Shown piece after piece: positions 23,401 to 34,613 of a stretch of DNA of 64,000 nt (within the stretch, counting starts at the first letter, position 1; each line of letters opens with the position of its first letter). A program made the position numbers and the translations under genes. Origin of the DNA: Nicotiana tabacum (lineage: Eukaryota; Streptophyta; Magnoliopsida; Solanales; Solanaceae); the NCBI RefSeq assembly GCF_000715075.1, contig NC_134101.1, positions 194,390,103 to 194,454,102 on the forward strand. The letters run 5' to 3'. The notes beneath the pieces are model-generated. The model was not told the origin of the DNA. It did no database searches and saw only the letters and a program-made list of their open reading frames with translations.

Positions 23401-24199
23401 GCCATATGCTTTATTATAATTGACAAGGCCATATACATCAAGTGAAGTTTCCCCCATATACAAAATAGTTCAATTACGAAAATAAAAATAAAATTGGTAG
23501 ACATAAAAATAATTTGTCGCACAAAATTTATCGCAAACTTATGTACTTATTCAATATTTCATTAAAGGAATGGCAACTTTCTAATGACTTTTACGCCCTA
23601 TAAAAGAGATTTTACCAATTGTATTACTATTAAGTGATAAACTTAAATGCAAAATATCTTACATTCTCATTCTCTCCATATCTTCTTGTATTTTGCTTAT
23701 TTGTAACAGTACATGCTTTTTATAACTTCCTGATTTCTTTTGCCAGATAGATCGATGGTAAAAGATAAGAGCACATTAAAAAGATGGGAAAATTAAGTAC
23801 CCCTTACAAAAGCCGAATTTTCAACTACACAATTTATTTTTACGGGAATTTTATTATCCCCTGAACTTATTTTAAATGTAATTAGTATACTCTAAGTACT
23901 GATGTGGTTGAAGAGAGTGTATGTCAGTCTCTTTGGGAGAGTAAGAACGACAGAAAAAGTTAAAATTTTATTATTATAACATTTTTATAAAATATTATTT
24001 TCCTATTTTTCTTTCTCTTTTCCTTTTCTTTCCTCCAGTTTCTTTACTTATAGACTTGGCCGAAAATTAACTCCGGCATTCTTCATATTCTTCGGCAAGA
24101 TCAAGTTCAGATTTTGTTCTTTAAGTTTTATTTGTTGAAGCATAATTTTGAAGAGAATTAGGAAGAAGAATTTGGTTGTTTATTGTTGATTGCCATAAA
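23401..24199. other. AT-rich intergenic stretch
   Basis: No feature recognised beyond pyrimidine-rich runs near 24000-24050. Confidence 0.35.
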
Positions 24200-25030
24200 G
24201 TTTTCTAGGAGCTCACTGTTTTTTGATCTGCCATTGGGAAAAAATTTGCAGCGAAAAAAATGGAGTCTGTATGCGGGGAAATTAGAGGAATTAATTATTT
24301 GCTATCAAGTCACTTCGGAAGAAAGCTTCGAGATCCCGAGGACGTGGAGCTGCGACCGAGTCCCCACCCTTGGGGATCATCGAGGCCCGACTCGAAGAAG
24401 ATGGAGGTCGAGGCTAGAACAGAAGAGGAAGCTCCCAAGGCACACGGCTAAAATCTAACAGAGCCGGCCTATCTAGATCCTATGCCGAAGTGTCGCATTT
24501 CGCCGTCCCATCTCCATACTTTAGAATTAATACATGTTGTACTATAGCCGGGTCTCCCTCCTATATAAAGGGAACACACACTACTTTGTAAGGGGCAAAT
24601 GTCGCTCCAACTATTTTCTCCACAAGACAATAATATCTCTCTCTCCCCCCTTTCTCTCTAAATTTGCTCGTTCTTACTGGCTCGAGACCACTCTTAACGT
24701 TTATAACTTCCATATTTGTTCTTCATTTATTGCTTGGTATTGGCCATAAAGAGCCTTGTTTAATCATATCTTAGTTTTTATCCCATTCCCGACTACCCCC
24801 GATAGCTCAAGATCGAGCCCAGATATCGACCTCGAGGTCATCCATCGACCATTCCGAAGCGAGGGCAGCAGGACCCTCGGTTTGATCACTGCCCCATTTT
24901 AGCTTGCATTTTATCGTTAAACTTCATATTCTTAGCATCATATGCTCCAACAACTAGCATAAAAATAGATCACATATTTTTAGAATCCCATTTACAAATT
25001 TAATTGTTGTTACCATTTTCACGGTAAATA
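24200..25030 (+). repeat. 3' part of a Tat-type LTR
   Basis: A GC-rich U3-like part (24330-24480, with GAGGTCGAGGC strings) is followed by a strong TATA box (TATATAAAG, 24562-24570), a pyrimidine-rich leader and an end at TTCACGGTAAATA directly before a TGGCGCC-type PBS. The 5' limit of this LTR was not resolved; 24200 is approximate. Confidence 0.55.
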
Positions 25031-25033
25031 GTT

Positions 25034-25051
25034 TGGCGCCCATCGTGGGGC
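25034..25051 (+). other. primer-binding site of the Tat-type remnant
   Basis: TGGCGCCCATCGTGGGGC follows the LTR end by 3 nt. TGGCGCC-type sites are usual in the Tat and Athila group of plant gypsy elements. Confidence 0.65.
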
Positions 25052-25189
25052 TAAAAATAATAGTGATTATTTTCTTGCTGGTTTCACTTACAAAAATGCA
25101 AGCTATCTTTCACACTTTTTCTTGTCCAAGATCTCTTGATTTCAAGTCAAAATATCTGGCTCGATAAACGGAATCGAGAAGGACAACCT

Positions 25190-26150
25190 TGAAAACCACG
25201 GGGAAAATGGCATGGCTATCCCGGATGCCGGAACGCAACCACAGAACCCTGATAACGCACCTGGGCCAATTCTAGCGGATGCAGACTCACAGGACGCACA
25301 ATAGGTCGATGAAACCTCGCACACCGACCGAATCATACGGCATAGCGACCGACAGGAAGGCCAAAAAACCCCATCCCGGGAAGAACATGAAGTTAGTCTT
25401 CACGATATTTTTGAAATGTTGCAGGCACAGCAGTTGGCTATCGCTCAGTTACACCGCCGAGAACTGACGAGCGACCAAATTCGAGATCAGTCCCCAGAGT
25501 GGAAGGAGGCCAGGAGGAACGAAGAAAATGGGCCGCAACTCATTACCACGATAATGGAGGAGCGACGACCCTTTCCAAGAACTTCTAAAAGGGAAAGCAA
25601 AATTTCTCAGAACCAGAAAAGGCAGATCTAGGGATATACCCCCAAGGACGCCCTTACATTCAGCAAAGAGGGTACCGAGACCTCGCCTAGACCTCGCAAT
25701 GATATACTGGTAACCTTCTTCCTCACTCGATCCATTTTAAATAAAGCATATGCACATGATTGGGCGACTCAGAGAGCCGGGTCAAAACACAACCGCCTCT
25801 CGAATCTTTGGCAGATTCCAAATGGCAATCGCTACGACAAGAAGAAAGACCATTTTCTCAGTACGACATGACTGGCCCGAACCGGGATGCCGAGTTCCAT
25901 ATCATCAAAAGAGGTGCAAGGAACGAACACCTTATCTAGACAACCATGGGCACATTTTCCGAGTACAGGGCCGCCCGCACTTCACCAAAAGGATGAAATC
26001 CCCCACAAGGAACAGAATTAAAACCATTGGTAGGAAGAAATACGCGGCAAGGGGAAATCCCGCATCACATGACACATCGCCGACACCAATATCTCTACTC
26101 TCCAAAGAGTCAAAGGGTAAACAAACCACACCATCGGCCGAGCCTGATTA
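25190..26150 (+). pseudogene. Tat-type gag N-terminal remnant
   Basis: From about 25198 the frame reads GENGMAIPDAGTQPQNPDN, then a TAG near 25303, and continues HEVSLHDIFEMLQAQQLAIA and QLHRRELTSDQ. An MLQAQQ...IAQL coiled segment is typical of the start of gag in Solanaceae Tat-type elements. After a stop at 25629 only short broken frames remain. No protease or polymerase is attached. The sequence runs into the truncated Athila LTR at about 26245, so the rest was removed or displaced by that insertion. Confidence 0.5.
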
Positions 26151-26244
26151 AACATGGCAGAGGGCTGTACTAGAATCCAGACCCCGAAACAGCAGGAATA
26201 CACCAAACCTCGGAAAATCGCCTACACATCCCGCGGTAAATCGC

Positions 26245-27560
26245 CTCTGCACAGAATGGTGTGCGGTCCGCACAAGTGAAGTTCAAAGAGGTTGCTGTTC
26301 AGGCTAACAGGTAGTGCAGCCGCAAAGTGTATTGTGCGGTCCGCATTGAGTTCACCGCGAACGCACTCAATTTCGTGCTATCTGCAGAGCCAAGGTTCAT
26401 AGAGGTGGGGTTTTGGAGGATGAAGCTCAATGCGGTCTGCGGTCCTTTTTGTGCTAAAGGCAATGGAAGCCACCGCAGCCGCACTCGAATTCGTGCGGTC
26501 CGCATTGCCCAAGTTCAGAGAGCTTATTATTCATATTCAGATCCTTAGTGCGGCCGCACTCGTTTTTGTGCGGTCCGTACTAGCCCACAGGGGTGTTTTT
26601 GTCCAGATTTTTTAGCCTAGTATCAATAGATTCTTTTCCCATTTTTAGGTCATCAGATAGTTTTGTACTGAGAGTTGCGCTCGTGACTTCGTTCCTTTTG
26701 CCTATTTTGAGTAATTTTAGCTTGATTTCAACATTGAATCTTCAAGTTTAATTTAGTAATTAATTATTATGGGTTTTTCTTCATCTATTTCTTTATTTTA
26801 TTCTCTAATTATGAGTAGCTAGACCCATTAGCTAGGGTTGTGGCTCAACCCTAGTGTGGGTAATTGATGAGTCTTGTGTTTTGATGCTTGATTGTCAATG
26901 GGTGTTTGATATTTGGATTAATTTAGGGTTTTAATTGTGAATTAGTGGTTGCAAACACTAGTTTATGCCTAGTAGACTTTGGCTCTTCTTGACAAAGAGA
27001 GCCTAAGTCTATAAAATGAGTCCAACAAGGAATTGGGGCGTACTCCAGAGATTGATAGCCCCAATTAAAGGGTTAAACCTAGAGATAGTAATACCCGACT
27101 TGAACCCTGATTGCTTGATTTGCATACTCAATTGGTCTTGAGAAAGTCAATTCAACAAAATCACTCGAACTACCGAGAGGTATAGAGTGAGTAGAATCGT
27201 GCAATGGTTATATCATACTCCCCAAATGTGACAATCTAGCTTTAGACTCAAGAATCCATCAATTGACCACCTTGGTGAAAGTCGCTACCCTAGTGCCTTT
27301 TAATTATTTGAACAACTCGCAATAGTTTAACCTTAGCTTTATTTAGCATAATTTAGCATCGTGGTATTACACAATTAGAAGTAAAATCAAAACCCAAAAT
27401 GTTTAGAAGTGCAATTAAGGGTAAATACGCAACTCTCATTTGGATAGACACCCGACTCCAATATCTAGCTCCCTGTGGAAATCGATCCCAACCTCAATCG
27501 GGTAAAAGCTGCTTCGACCTCTCTCGCTACTCAATAGTAGTGCAGGGTTGGCCTCGATCA
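26245..27560 (+). repeat. Athila 5' LTR, 5'-truncated
   Basis: It aligns with 38480-39799 from the GTGCGGTCCGCA blocks to the end GGCCTCGATCA. The first 215 bp or so of the 3' LTR have no counterpart here. The TATA position reads TATCAATAG (26621-26629), whereas the 3' LTR has TATAAATAG, so this promoter is probably dead. The block holds several palindromes such as GTGCGGCCGCAC (26548-26559). Confidence 0.85.
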
Positions 27561-27565
27561 CTTTT

Positions 27566-27583
27566 TGGTGTCGTTGCTGGGGA
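27566..27583 (+). other. Athila primer-binding site
   Basis: TGGTGTCGTTGCTGGGGA lies 5 nt after the LTR end. It equals the known Athila-type site TGGCGCCGTTGCCGGGGA except for three C-to-T changes, as methylated-cytosine decay would give. Confidence 0.8.
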
Positions 27584-27679
27584 GTTAACGGTTTTGGCTA
27601 TCTATCTAAATAGTTTTGTGTATTGTTCTTCTTTCCTTCTTTAATACTAATTTATGTGTGTCACAACTTCAGGTACCAA

Positions 27680-28948
27680 ATGGCAGCAAACAATGCTAAT
27701 GACCCTCTTGGAAATGTGATTGCGGGGGAGGAGGTAGACGATGTTGGAGATGATTAGGTGCCTATTGTGCTTCAAGGACAATGTAGAGGCCGCCAGGCCA
27801 ATGCTAATGCCAATGACAATATTCCAGATCCTCCTCCGCCACCTCCAAGATTGGCTCCTAGAGTGCTTTCGAACCAAGGCTATGCAAGTGCTATTGTCCT
27901 CCCTGAATCCGACCGGGCAATTTTCAAATAACCAATATGATGCTGACATTGCTAGAGCAGCATGGGTATTTCACGGGCGATGCCAATTAAAATGCTTACA
28001 AACATCTCAAGGGGTTTCTAGATACCTATTGGGGGAGCAAGCCAACAAATGTGTCCGAGGATGCTCTTTGGTTAAGGCTCTTCCCATTCTCACTTAGAGG
28101 GAAGGCATTGGATTGGCTTGAGCGAATTCCCAACCATTCTATCGCTACTTGGGATGAATTGGCAAACAAGTTCATCACAAAATTTTTCTCGCCAGGGCAT
28201 ATGGCATCATTGAGATATGAGATATTAGCCTTCAAGAAGGAGCCTACCGAACATTTGCATGAGATTTGGAAGCGTTATAGAACAATGGTAAAGGAATGCC
28301 CTAACAATGATATGACTGAGGCGATGATCGAACAGACTTTCTACCGGAGTATTAACACAACAAATCAGTGCATAGTGAACCAACTTGCTGGGGGCAACTT
28401 TATGAAGCTGTCATATGATGAGCTTGTGACATTCTAGACGAGATGGCTGACGCTTCTTCCGCTTGGAAAAGTAGAGCCAATGTGCCCCTTGGTGACCCCA
28501 CGGTCACTCATTTGCACAAAGAGTTACATGATCATGGGCAGGCTATAGCTGAGTTGACAACTACTATGAACCAATTAGCAAAGGCACAGTTGCAACAAGT
28601 TTAAAATCTTCGCCAAGTGAATGCTATGGAGGGTGTCAACATGTTTGTCAATAAAAGAAGACAAAGAGGTCAATAGAATCAAGGAAATTCGGAGCAATTT
28701 GACAATGATTGTGGTGGATTTCAAGATGATGGTTATGATGGACAGAGTGAAGAGGTGCAATACGTGAACAATTATCAAAGCCAAAGGGGCAATTATTCCA
28801 ACCAACAACAATGGAGACCCCAAGGCAATTGGGGCAATCAACAACAACAAGGCAATGGTAATTGGGGGAACAACAACCGAAACAACAACTAGGGTAATCA
28901 GAACAACAATCAAAACAATCAAAGAAATTGGAATGGTAACAACAACAA
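27680..28948 (+). pseudogene. Athila gag, broken
   Basis: The likely start is at 27680 (MAANNANDPLGN), with a TAG after EEVDDVGDD and a stop after ESDRAIFK. After a frame change, 28051-28437 holds the gag core: EDALWLRLFPFSLRGKALDW, ATWDELANKFITKFFSPG, LRYEILAFKKEPTEHLHEIW. It ends at a stop near 28436. 28440-28948 is the Asn/Gln-rich linker with further stops. Gag would build the particle; no intact gag can be made here. Confidence 0.8.
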
Positions 28949-30190
28949 TTGTGGTGTAATAACAATCAAGGCGGATGGAATAATGGAAATCAAGGAAATC
29001 AGGGGCAAGGCTTTCAAAGACCCCCAATGTACCAAAAACCGAACAATCCACCCCCATTTCTATCCCAATGCCCTATTTCTTCTAGCAATGATATGGCTAG
29101 AATTGAAATGGTGTTCGAACAAATGATGAAAAAGAATGCAGATTCTGATGCGCAGTTGGCTTCCCACAATACCTCAATCAGAAACTTGGAGGTGCAGTTA
29201 GGCCAAATCTCACAGTCTTTGAATACTCGTCCTAAGGGGGCTATCCCTAGTGATACGGTGGTTAAACTGAAGGGTAGGAATAATCATGTTATAGCGGTAA
29301 CTACAAGAAGTGGAAGAGGCAGTGATGTGAATGCCTCCAAACAAAAGAAAATTTTGTGTGATGAAGTTGGGTTGCAAGAAGATGAAGTTCCTTTGGTGGT
29401 TAAAAATGTGATTTATGATAATGTAAACGAAGAAGTGAGGATTGATATTCAAGCTGCCGAGGTGGAAACTCAAAATGACGTGAACCCATCTAGGGAACAC
29501 GTAGTAGACATGCCGGAGGTGGTAGTGCCTAAAGCCAAGGTATCTTTGCCAAGGTCACCTCCACCTTATCCTCAAAGGCTCGCGAAGCAGAAAAATGAGA
29601 ATCAGTTTAAAAAGTCCATGGACATGATGAAGAGTTTATCCATTAATGTGCCTTTGGTGGAGGATTTTGAACAAATGTCGGGCTATGCTAAATTTATGAA
29701 GGACTTGGTTACAAAGAAGTGGTCTATTGATTGTGAAACTATAAAGATGACTCACCAAGTTAGTGCAATAGTGCATTCAATGGCCCCGAAGCTTGAAGAT
29801 CCCGGTGCTTTCACAATTCCTTACACCATTAGGAGTGCGGACTTTGGTAAGGCTCTATGTGATTTGGGGGCTAGTATCAATTTAATGCCCTACTCAGTTT
29901 TCAAGACGTTGGGTATTGGGAAACCAAGGCCGACTTCCATGAGATTACAAATGGCGGATAGAACGATGAAGAGACCATTCAGTATTATTGATGATGTGCT
30001 TGTCCGGGTGGACAAATTTATCTTGCCAGCTGACTTTGTGATCTTGGATTGTGAGGTAGATTATGAAGTTTCTATCATTTTGGGGAGACCTTTCCTTGAT
30101 ACAGGGAAGGCCTTAGTTGATGTGGAAGTAGGGAACTCACCTTCCGGGTGGGTGATGAAAAAGTGCTCTTTCATGTTTACAAGTCAATGA
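28949..30190 (+). pseudogene. Athila gag C-terminus and aspartic protease
   Basis: A 413-residue open frame, the longest intact part of this element. It starts with an Asn/Gly/Gln-rich tract, then MARIEMVFEQMMKKN and NLEVQLGQISQSLNTRPKGA, the Athila gag tail. VEDFEQMSGYAKFMKDLVTK and ALCDLGASINLMPYSVFK follow, the retroviral-type protease with its Asp at 29861, and then VILGRPFLDTG. The frame shifts near 30150, where the downstream frame (30148-30492) takes over into the linker before RT. Confidence 0.88.
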
Positions 30191-31379
30191 AGCAGCCCAA
30201 CAGTTCCGAGATGTGCCCTTTTGTGGACATTGTCACAGCAGTGATAGTTGATGATACCAGTGCAATGATCAATGTGGAGGACCCTTTGGAGGCCGTATTG
30301 TTGAATATTGATGTCAATGATGATGAGGGCCGACTGGAGTGTGTGAATGCTTTACATCGAATGGGCTCGTACTCTTATGAGCCTAGAAAACTCTATTTGG
30401 ATCTCAAGAATAGGAAGACTCCACCAACAAAACCTTCAATTGAAGAGCCTTCGGTGTTGGAGTTGAAACCACTACCTCCTCACCTCATGTAAGAGTTCTT
30501 AGGCCCTAGTTCTACTTTTCTAGTTATTCTTTCTTCTTGTCTTACTAACATGCAGGTCGATGCCACATTGGCGGTGCTTCAAAAGCGAAAAAAGGCAATT
30601 GGATGGACTGTAGCTGATATCCGGGGGATAAGCCCTACATTCTATATGCACATGATTATTCTAGAAGATGATGCAATGTCCTCCTTGGAGCATCAAAGAA
30701 GATTGAACGAAGCAATGCAAGAAGTTGTGAAAAAGGAGGTGGTCAAGTGGTTGGATGTTGGGGTTGTGTACCCCATCTCTGATAGATCTTAGACTTCGCC
30801 GGTGCAATGTATACCAAAGAAGGGTGGCATGATTATGGTGACAAATTCCAAAAATGAGTTGATTCCTACAAGAACCGTCACCGGTTGGAGGGTATGCATG
30901 GACTACCACAAGTTGAATAAAGTGAACCGCAAGGATCACTTTCCTTTGCCTTTTCTTGATCAAATGTTAGACCGACTTACTAGGCGTGCCTTCTACTATT
31001 TCTTGGATGGGTATTCTGGGTACAATGTAATCTTGATTGCTCCGGAAGATCAGGAGAAGACCACATTCACTTGTCCATATGGCACTTTTGCCTTTTCTAG
31101 GATGCCTTTTGTGTTGTGAAATGCACCAGCTACACTTCAGCGGTGTATGATGGCCATTTTCACTGATATGTTGGAAGACATTTTGGAGGTGTTCATGGAC
31201 AACTTTAGTGTTGTGGGTGATTCATTTGATGAGTGCTTGAAGAATCTTGATAGAGTTTTGGCCCGTTGTGAAGAAACCAATCTTGTTCTCAATTGGAAGA
31301 AATGACACTTCATGGTGGAAGAGGGAATAGTTCTTGGGCATAAAATTTCAAAGCATGGGTAGACAAAGCAAAATTTGAT
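30148..31379 (+). pseudogene. Athila reverse transcriptase, broken
   Basis: Frames 30148-30492, 30550-30792 and 30802-31119 share one phase: a linker, then KKAIGWTVADIRGISPTFYM, VVKWLDVGVVYPISD, a TAG near 30790, PVQCIPKKGGMIMV, GWRVCMDYHKLNKVNRKDHF, PLPFLDQMLDRL and FSRMPFVL with a TGA. Then comes FMDNFSVVGDSF (31192-31227). The palm pair is Asp-Asn (31198-31203) in place of Asp-Asp. Two further stops and a small deletion near 31360 shift the frame. The enzyme is inactive. Confidence 0.85.
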
Positions 31380-31985
31380 GTGATTTCAAGGCTCCCTCCC
31401 CCTACCTCCATCAAGGGAGTTAGAAGTTGTCTTGGGCATGCGGGGTTCTACCGGAGATTTATCAAAGACTTTTCGAAGGTAGTGAATCCTTTATGCAAGC
31501 TATTGAAAAAAGATGCCAAGTTCGTGTTTGATGAAAAATGTATGCAAGACTTTGAACTTCTCAAGCATAAGTTGACCACCACTCCAATCATTACCGCACC
31601 TAATTGTAGCTTGCCCTTTGAGCTCATGTGTGATGCGAGCGATGTTGCGGTTGGGGCTGTTTTGGGTCAAAGAGAGAACAAAATGTTTCATCCGGTGTAC
31701 TATGTGAGAAAGACAATGAATGATGTTCAAGTGAACTACACGGTGACCGAGAAAGAACTTTTGGCTATTATGTTCGCAATGGAAAAATTTTGGTCGTATC
31801 TTAAGGGTGCCAAGGTCATAATCTATACCGACCATGCCGCACTCCGGTACTTGATGACGAAGAAGGATTCCAAAGCTAGACTGATGTGATGGGTCTTGTT
31901 ACTTCAAGAGTTTGATTTGGAGATTGTGAATCGGAATGGTAGTGAAAACCAAGTGGCGGACCACTTGTCCCGCTTGGAGGAATAG
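31380..31985 (+). pseudogene. Athila RNase H
   Basis: It begins with the RT thumb (GVRSCLGHAGFYRRFIKDFS) and then has RNase H: FELMCDASDVAVGAVLGQ (Asp), YTVTEKELLAIMFAMEKFW (Glu), IIYTDHAALRYLM (Asp). All catalytic acids are kept. A TGA after ARLM (31887-31889) and a TAG after RLEE (near 31984) interrupt the same frame before integrase. Confidence 0.85.
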
Positions 31986-32042
31986 GGGAGGTCTCGTGAT
32001 GGCCTAGAGATAAATGATTCATTTCCTGACGAACAACTCCTT

Positions 32043-33342
32043 TTGGTGTCGGTGAATGGTATGTCATGGTTTGCGGATGTTGCTAATTTCCTTGTGACTG
32101 GTATAATCCCGTGTGAGCTCTCTTCTAACCAAAGGAAGAAGCTCAAAAATGATAGTTTGGATTTCTATTGGGATGAGTCATACTTGTTTAAGATTTGCAC
32201 GGATGGTGTGATCCGAAGGTGTGTCTCAGAGGAAGAGCAATTGAGTATCTTGGAGGCTTGTCATTCCTCTCCCTATGGTGGCCATCATGGCGGGGCGAGG
32301 ACGGCTTCCAAAGTTCTTAGTTGTGGGTTTTATTGGCCAACTTTGCACAAAGATGCAAGTAAACTAGTGAAGAGGTGTGACGAACGTCAAAGAGCAGGTG
32401 GAATTTCGAAGAAAGATGAGATGCCTCCCAATACAATCCTCGAGGTTGATAGTTTTGATGTATGGGGCATTAATTTTATTGGCCCGTTTGTTAGCTCGTG
32501 TGGGAACACATACATTCTTGTGGCGGTGGACTATGTTTCAAAGTGGGTTGAAGCCGTGGCTTTGCCCAACAATGAGGCCCGGAGCGTTGTTGCATTTCTT
32601 AAAAAGAGCAGTTTTACAAGGTTTGGTACTCCTCGTGCAATCATAAGTGATGGGGGGTCTCATTTTTGCAATAGAGCTTTTGACATTTTTCTTGCAAAGT
32701 ATGGTGCCAATCACAAGGTTTCTACTCCCTATAATCCTCAAGCAAGTGGTCAAGTTGAAGTCTCCAATAGGGAAATCAAGAGCATATTGTCAACGACGGT
32801 CAATGCAAATAGGACTGATTGGTCAAAGAAGCTGGATGACACTCTATGGGCTTATAGAACTACTTACAAGACTCCGATTGGTATATCTCCATACCGGTTG
32901 GTGTTTGGGAAAGCTTGCCATCTACCAGTGGAGTTAGAACACAAGGCCATGTGGGCTTTGAGGAAGCTAAATCTTGAATGGGATGTTGCAGCCAATCTTC
33001 GTGTGGAGTAACTTAATGAACTTGATGAATTCTAATTTCATGCCTACTCCAGTTCTTCCTTGTACAAGGACAAGATGAAGTCCCTTCATGATAAATATGC
33101 TCGTAGCAAGGAGTTCAAAGTAGGTGATTTGGTTTTCTTGTTCAACTCTCGGTTACGTCTGTTCCCGGGAAAGCTTAAGTCAAAATGGAGTTGACCTTTT
33201 GAAGTAGTGTGTGTGACCCCGTTTGGTGCACTTGATTTAAAGAACAAAAATGGGGAAGTTTTCAGAGTGAATGGGCATAGGGTCTAGCACTACTTGGGAA
33301 AAATTGATGACAGCCACGTGGTGGCACTTCTTCATCTCAAAT
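32043..33342 (+). pseudogene. Athila integrase
   Basis: The main frame 32043-33011 (322 residues) has the zinc-binding region ([12 protein letters not shown]...RCDERQ; the last Cys of the HHCC set is Arg). It then has the core with D139 ([13 protein letters not shown]), D203 (ISDGGSHF) and E239 (QVEVSNREI), a complete DDE triad. A stop follows VE at 33009. The C-terminal region continues in the same phase to about 33342 (YARSKEFKVGDLVFLFNSRL, GKLKSKWS) with three more stops. The core looks preserved but cannot be made as part of an intact Pol. Confidence 0.87.
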
Positions 33343-33539
33343 GATTTGATGGTAACTTGCATCGTGCTGCGATGTTAAATCAGGCACTTCTTGGGAGGCA
33401 ACCCATGTGTTCTTCTTATTTTTCTTTGATTTTCATTGTAGTATAGGATTTATTTTTGGACTGACTGGTTGTAAAATGCTACAGGATTGTGTTGATGCAG
33501 TGCAGGACAAAGTGGAAAAAAGTTATTCAATTCTCTGAA

Positions 33540-33800
33540 GTTTGCAATACGGACCACACTACATTTTGTGTAGCCGCAAAGAACTTAGTGCGGAAGCACA
33601 AAATCAGTGCATACCGCACTGATGATGGATGTAAAAACCAACTCTCTAAAGTTTGCCACCGCAACCGCATTACATTTTGTGCGGTCCGCAGTGGACCACT
33701 ACGCCCGCAAAGCATTTTGTGTGGACCATAGTGGTTGCCGTCTCAAACTTGTATAATTCTGTGTGGTGCGGACCGCACTGCATTTTGCTTGGTTCGCGGT
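33540..33800. repeat. GCGG-type palindromic blocks, internal cluster 1
   Basis: CATTTTGTGCGGTCCGCAGT near 33670 and its variants recur here (GTGCGGACCGCACTGCATTT near 33765, TTTTGTGTGGACCATAGT near 33714). These are the same blocks that fill the LTRs (26261-26580, 38475-38815). They are GC-rich and partly self-complementary in an AT-rich element. Confidence 0.75.
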
Positions 33801-33831
33801 GGTTAGGTAAGCTGGGCCCTAGGACTTTTTC

Positions 33832-33840
33832 TATAAATAG
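33832..33840 (+). promoter_or_regulatory. internal TATA box upstream of the env-position ORF
   Basis: TATAAATAG, the same 9-mer as the LTR TATA box at 38856, lies about 40 bp after a cluster of GCGG-type blocks and 0.77 kb before the ORF at 34614. In the LTR the same arrangement (blocks, then TATAAATAG) precedes transcription. A promoter function is inferred. Confidence 0.45.
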
Positions 33841-34199
33841 TACCTGAGGCCCACCGTTTGAACTTTTTGATCCTTTTACTCTCAGAACTCAAAATTTCAT
33901 TGTTCATCTTCCTTCTTGCTCATAATTAATTGCTAAGAATCTTCTATCTTCAGTACTTCTCACATCTGCTAACTTTAACTCCTTTTTAATTGTTTAATTA
34001 GTTTATTTTCTTTTAGCTTTTGTTTTTCTTGTGTCTTCTTCTTGCCTTTCCCGTATTTCTTTAAATTTGGTAGCTTAGGTTAGTTAATTTCTTGTTTAAC
34101 CTAGGATTAGGTAGTTAAAACATTGGGCAAACACATAGGAACTCTTTAATTAGTGAAAAATTGGACTTAAATTGAACATTTCATGACACCTATGTTGGT

Positions 34200-34520
34200 G
34201 TTGTTCTTTGGTACTTAATGCGGTCTTTAGTGGAACTTAGTGCGGTTCGTGGTGCCCTTATGCGGTCCACAATGGTATTTTGTGCGGACCACATTTCTAA
34301 AAGTTCTGAAACATGATCATTGAGGACCGCGACCGCATTGCATTTTGTGCGGTCCGCGGTGCCTCAATGCGGACCACATTACGATTTTGTGCGGTCCGCG
34401 GTTCATTTATTCAGAGAGTGGGTACTCTGAACCCCACCTCTGTGCGGACTGCGGTGCCATTTTGTGCGGTCCATATTGGCCTCTCTGCGGTCGTACTGCA
34501 TTTTGTGCGGTCCACACTCT
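34200..34520. repeat. GCGG-type palindromic blocks, internal cluster 2
   Basis: Six or more blocks of the type TTTTGTGCGGTCCGCGG occur near 34277, 34345, 34391, 34456 and 34502, with intervening ATGCGGACCACATT variants. They lie between the internal TATA box and the ORF at 34614. The flanks 33343-33539 and 33841-34199 hold nothing else recognised. Confidence 0.7.
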
Positions 34521-34613
34521 GCAAGTTTGAACTGTCGGCAATATTTTTCTACAACTGTGAATCACAATGCTTTTCTGGATACTAACAAGTCTAATGAATG
34601 TTGTTTGTAGACA

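Noticed and set aside
26299..26615. ORFs such as MYCAVRIEFTANALNFV in the Athila LTR
   Set aside because: They translate the GCGG-type repeat blocks. Similar short peptides appear at every block cluster.
28575..29057. Minus-strand Val/Ile/Leu-rich ORF as a membrane protein
   Set aside because: It is the antisense of the Asn/Gln-rich gag linker (AAC/CAA repeats read as GTT/TTG).
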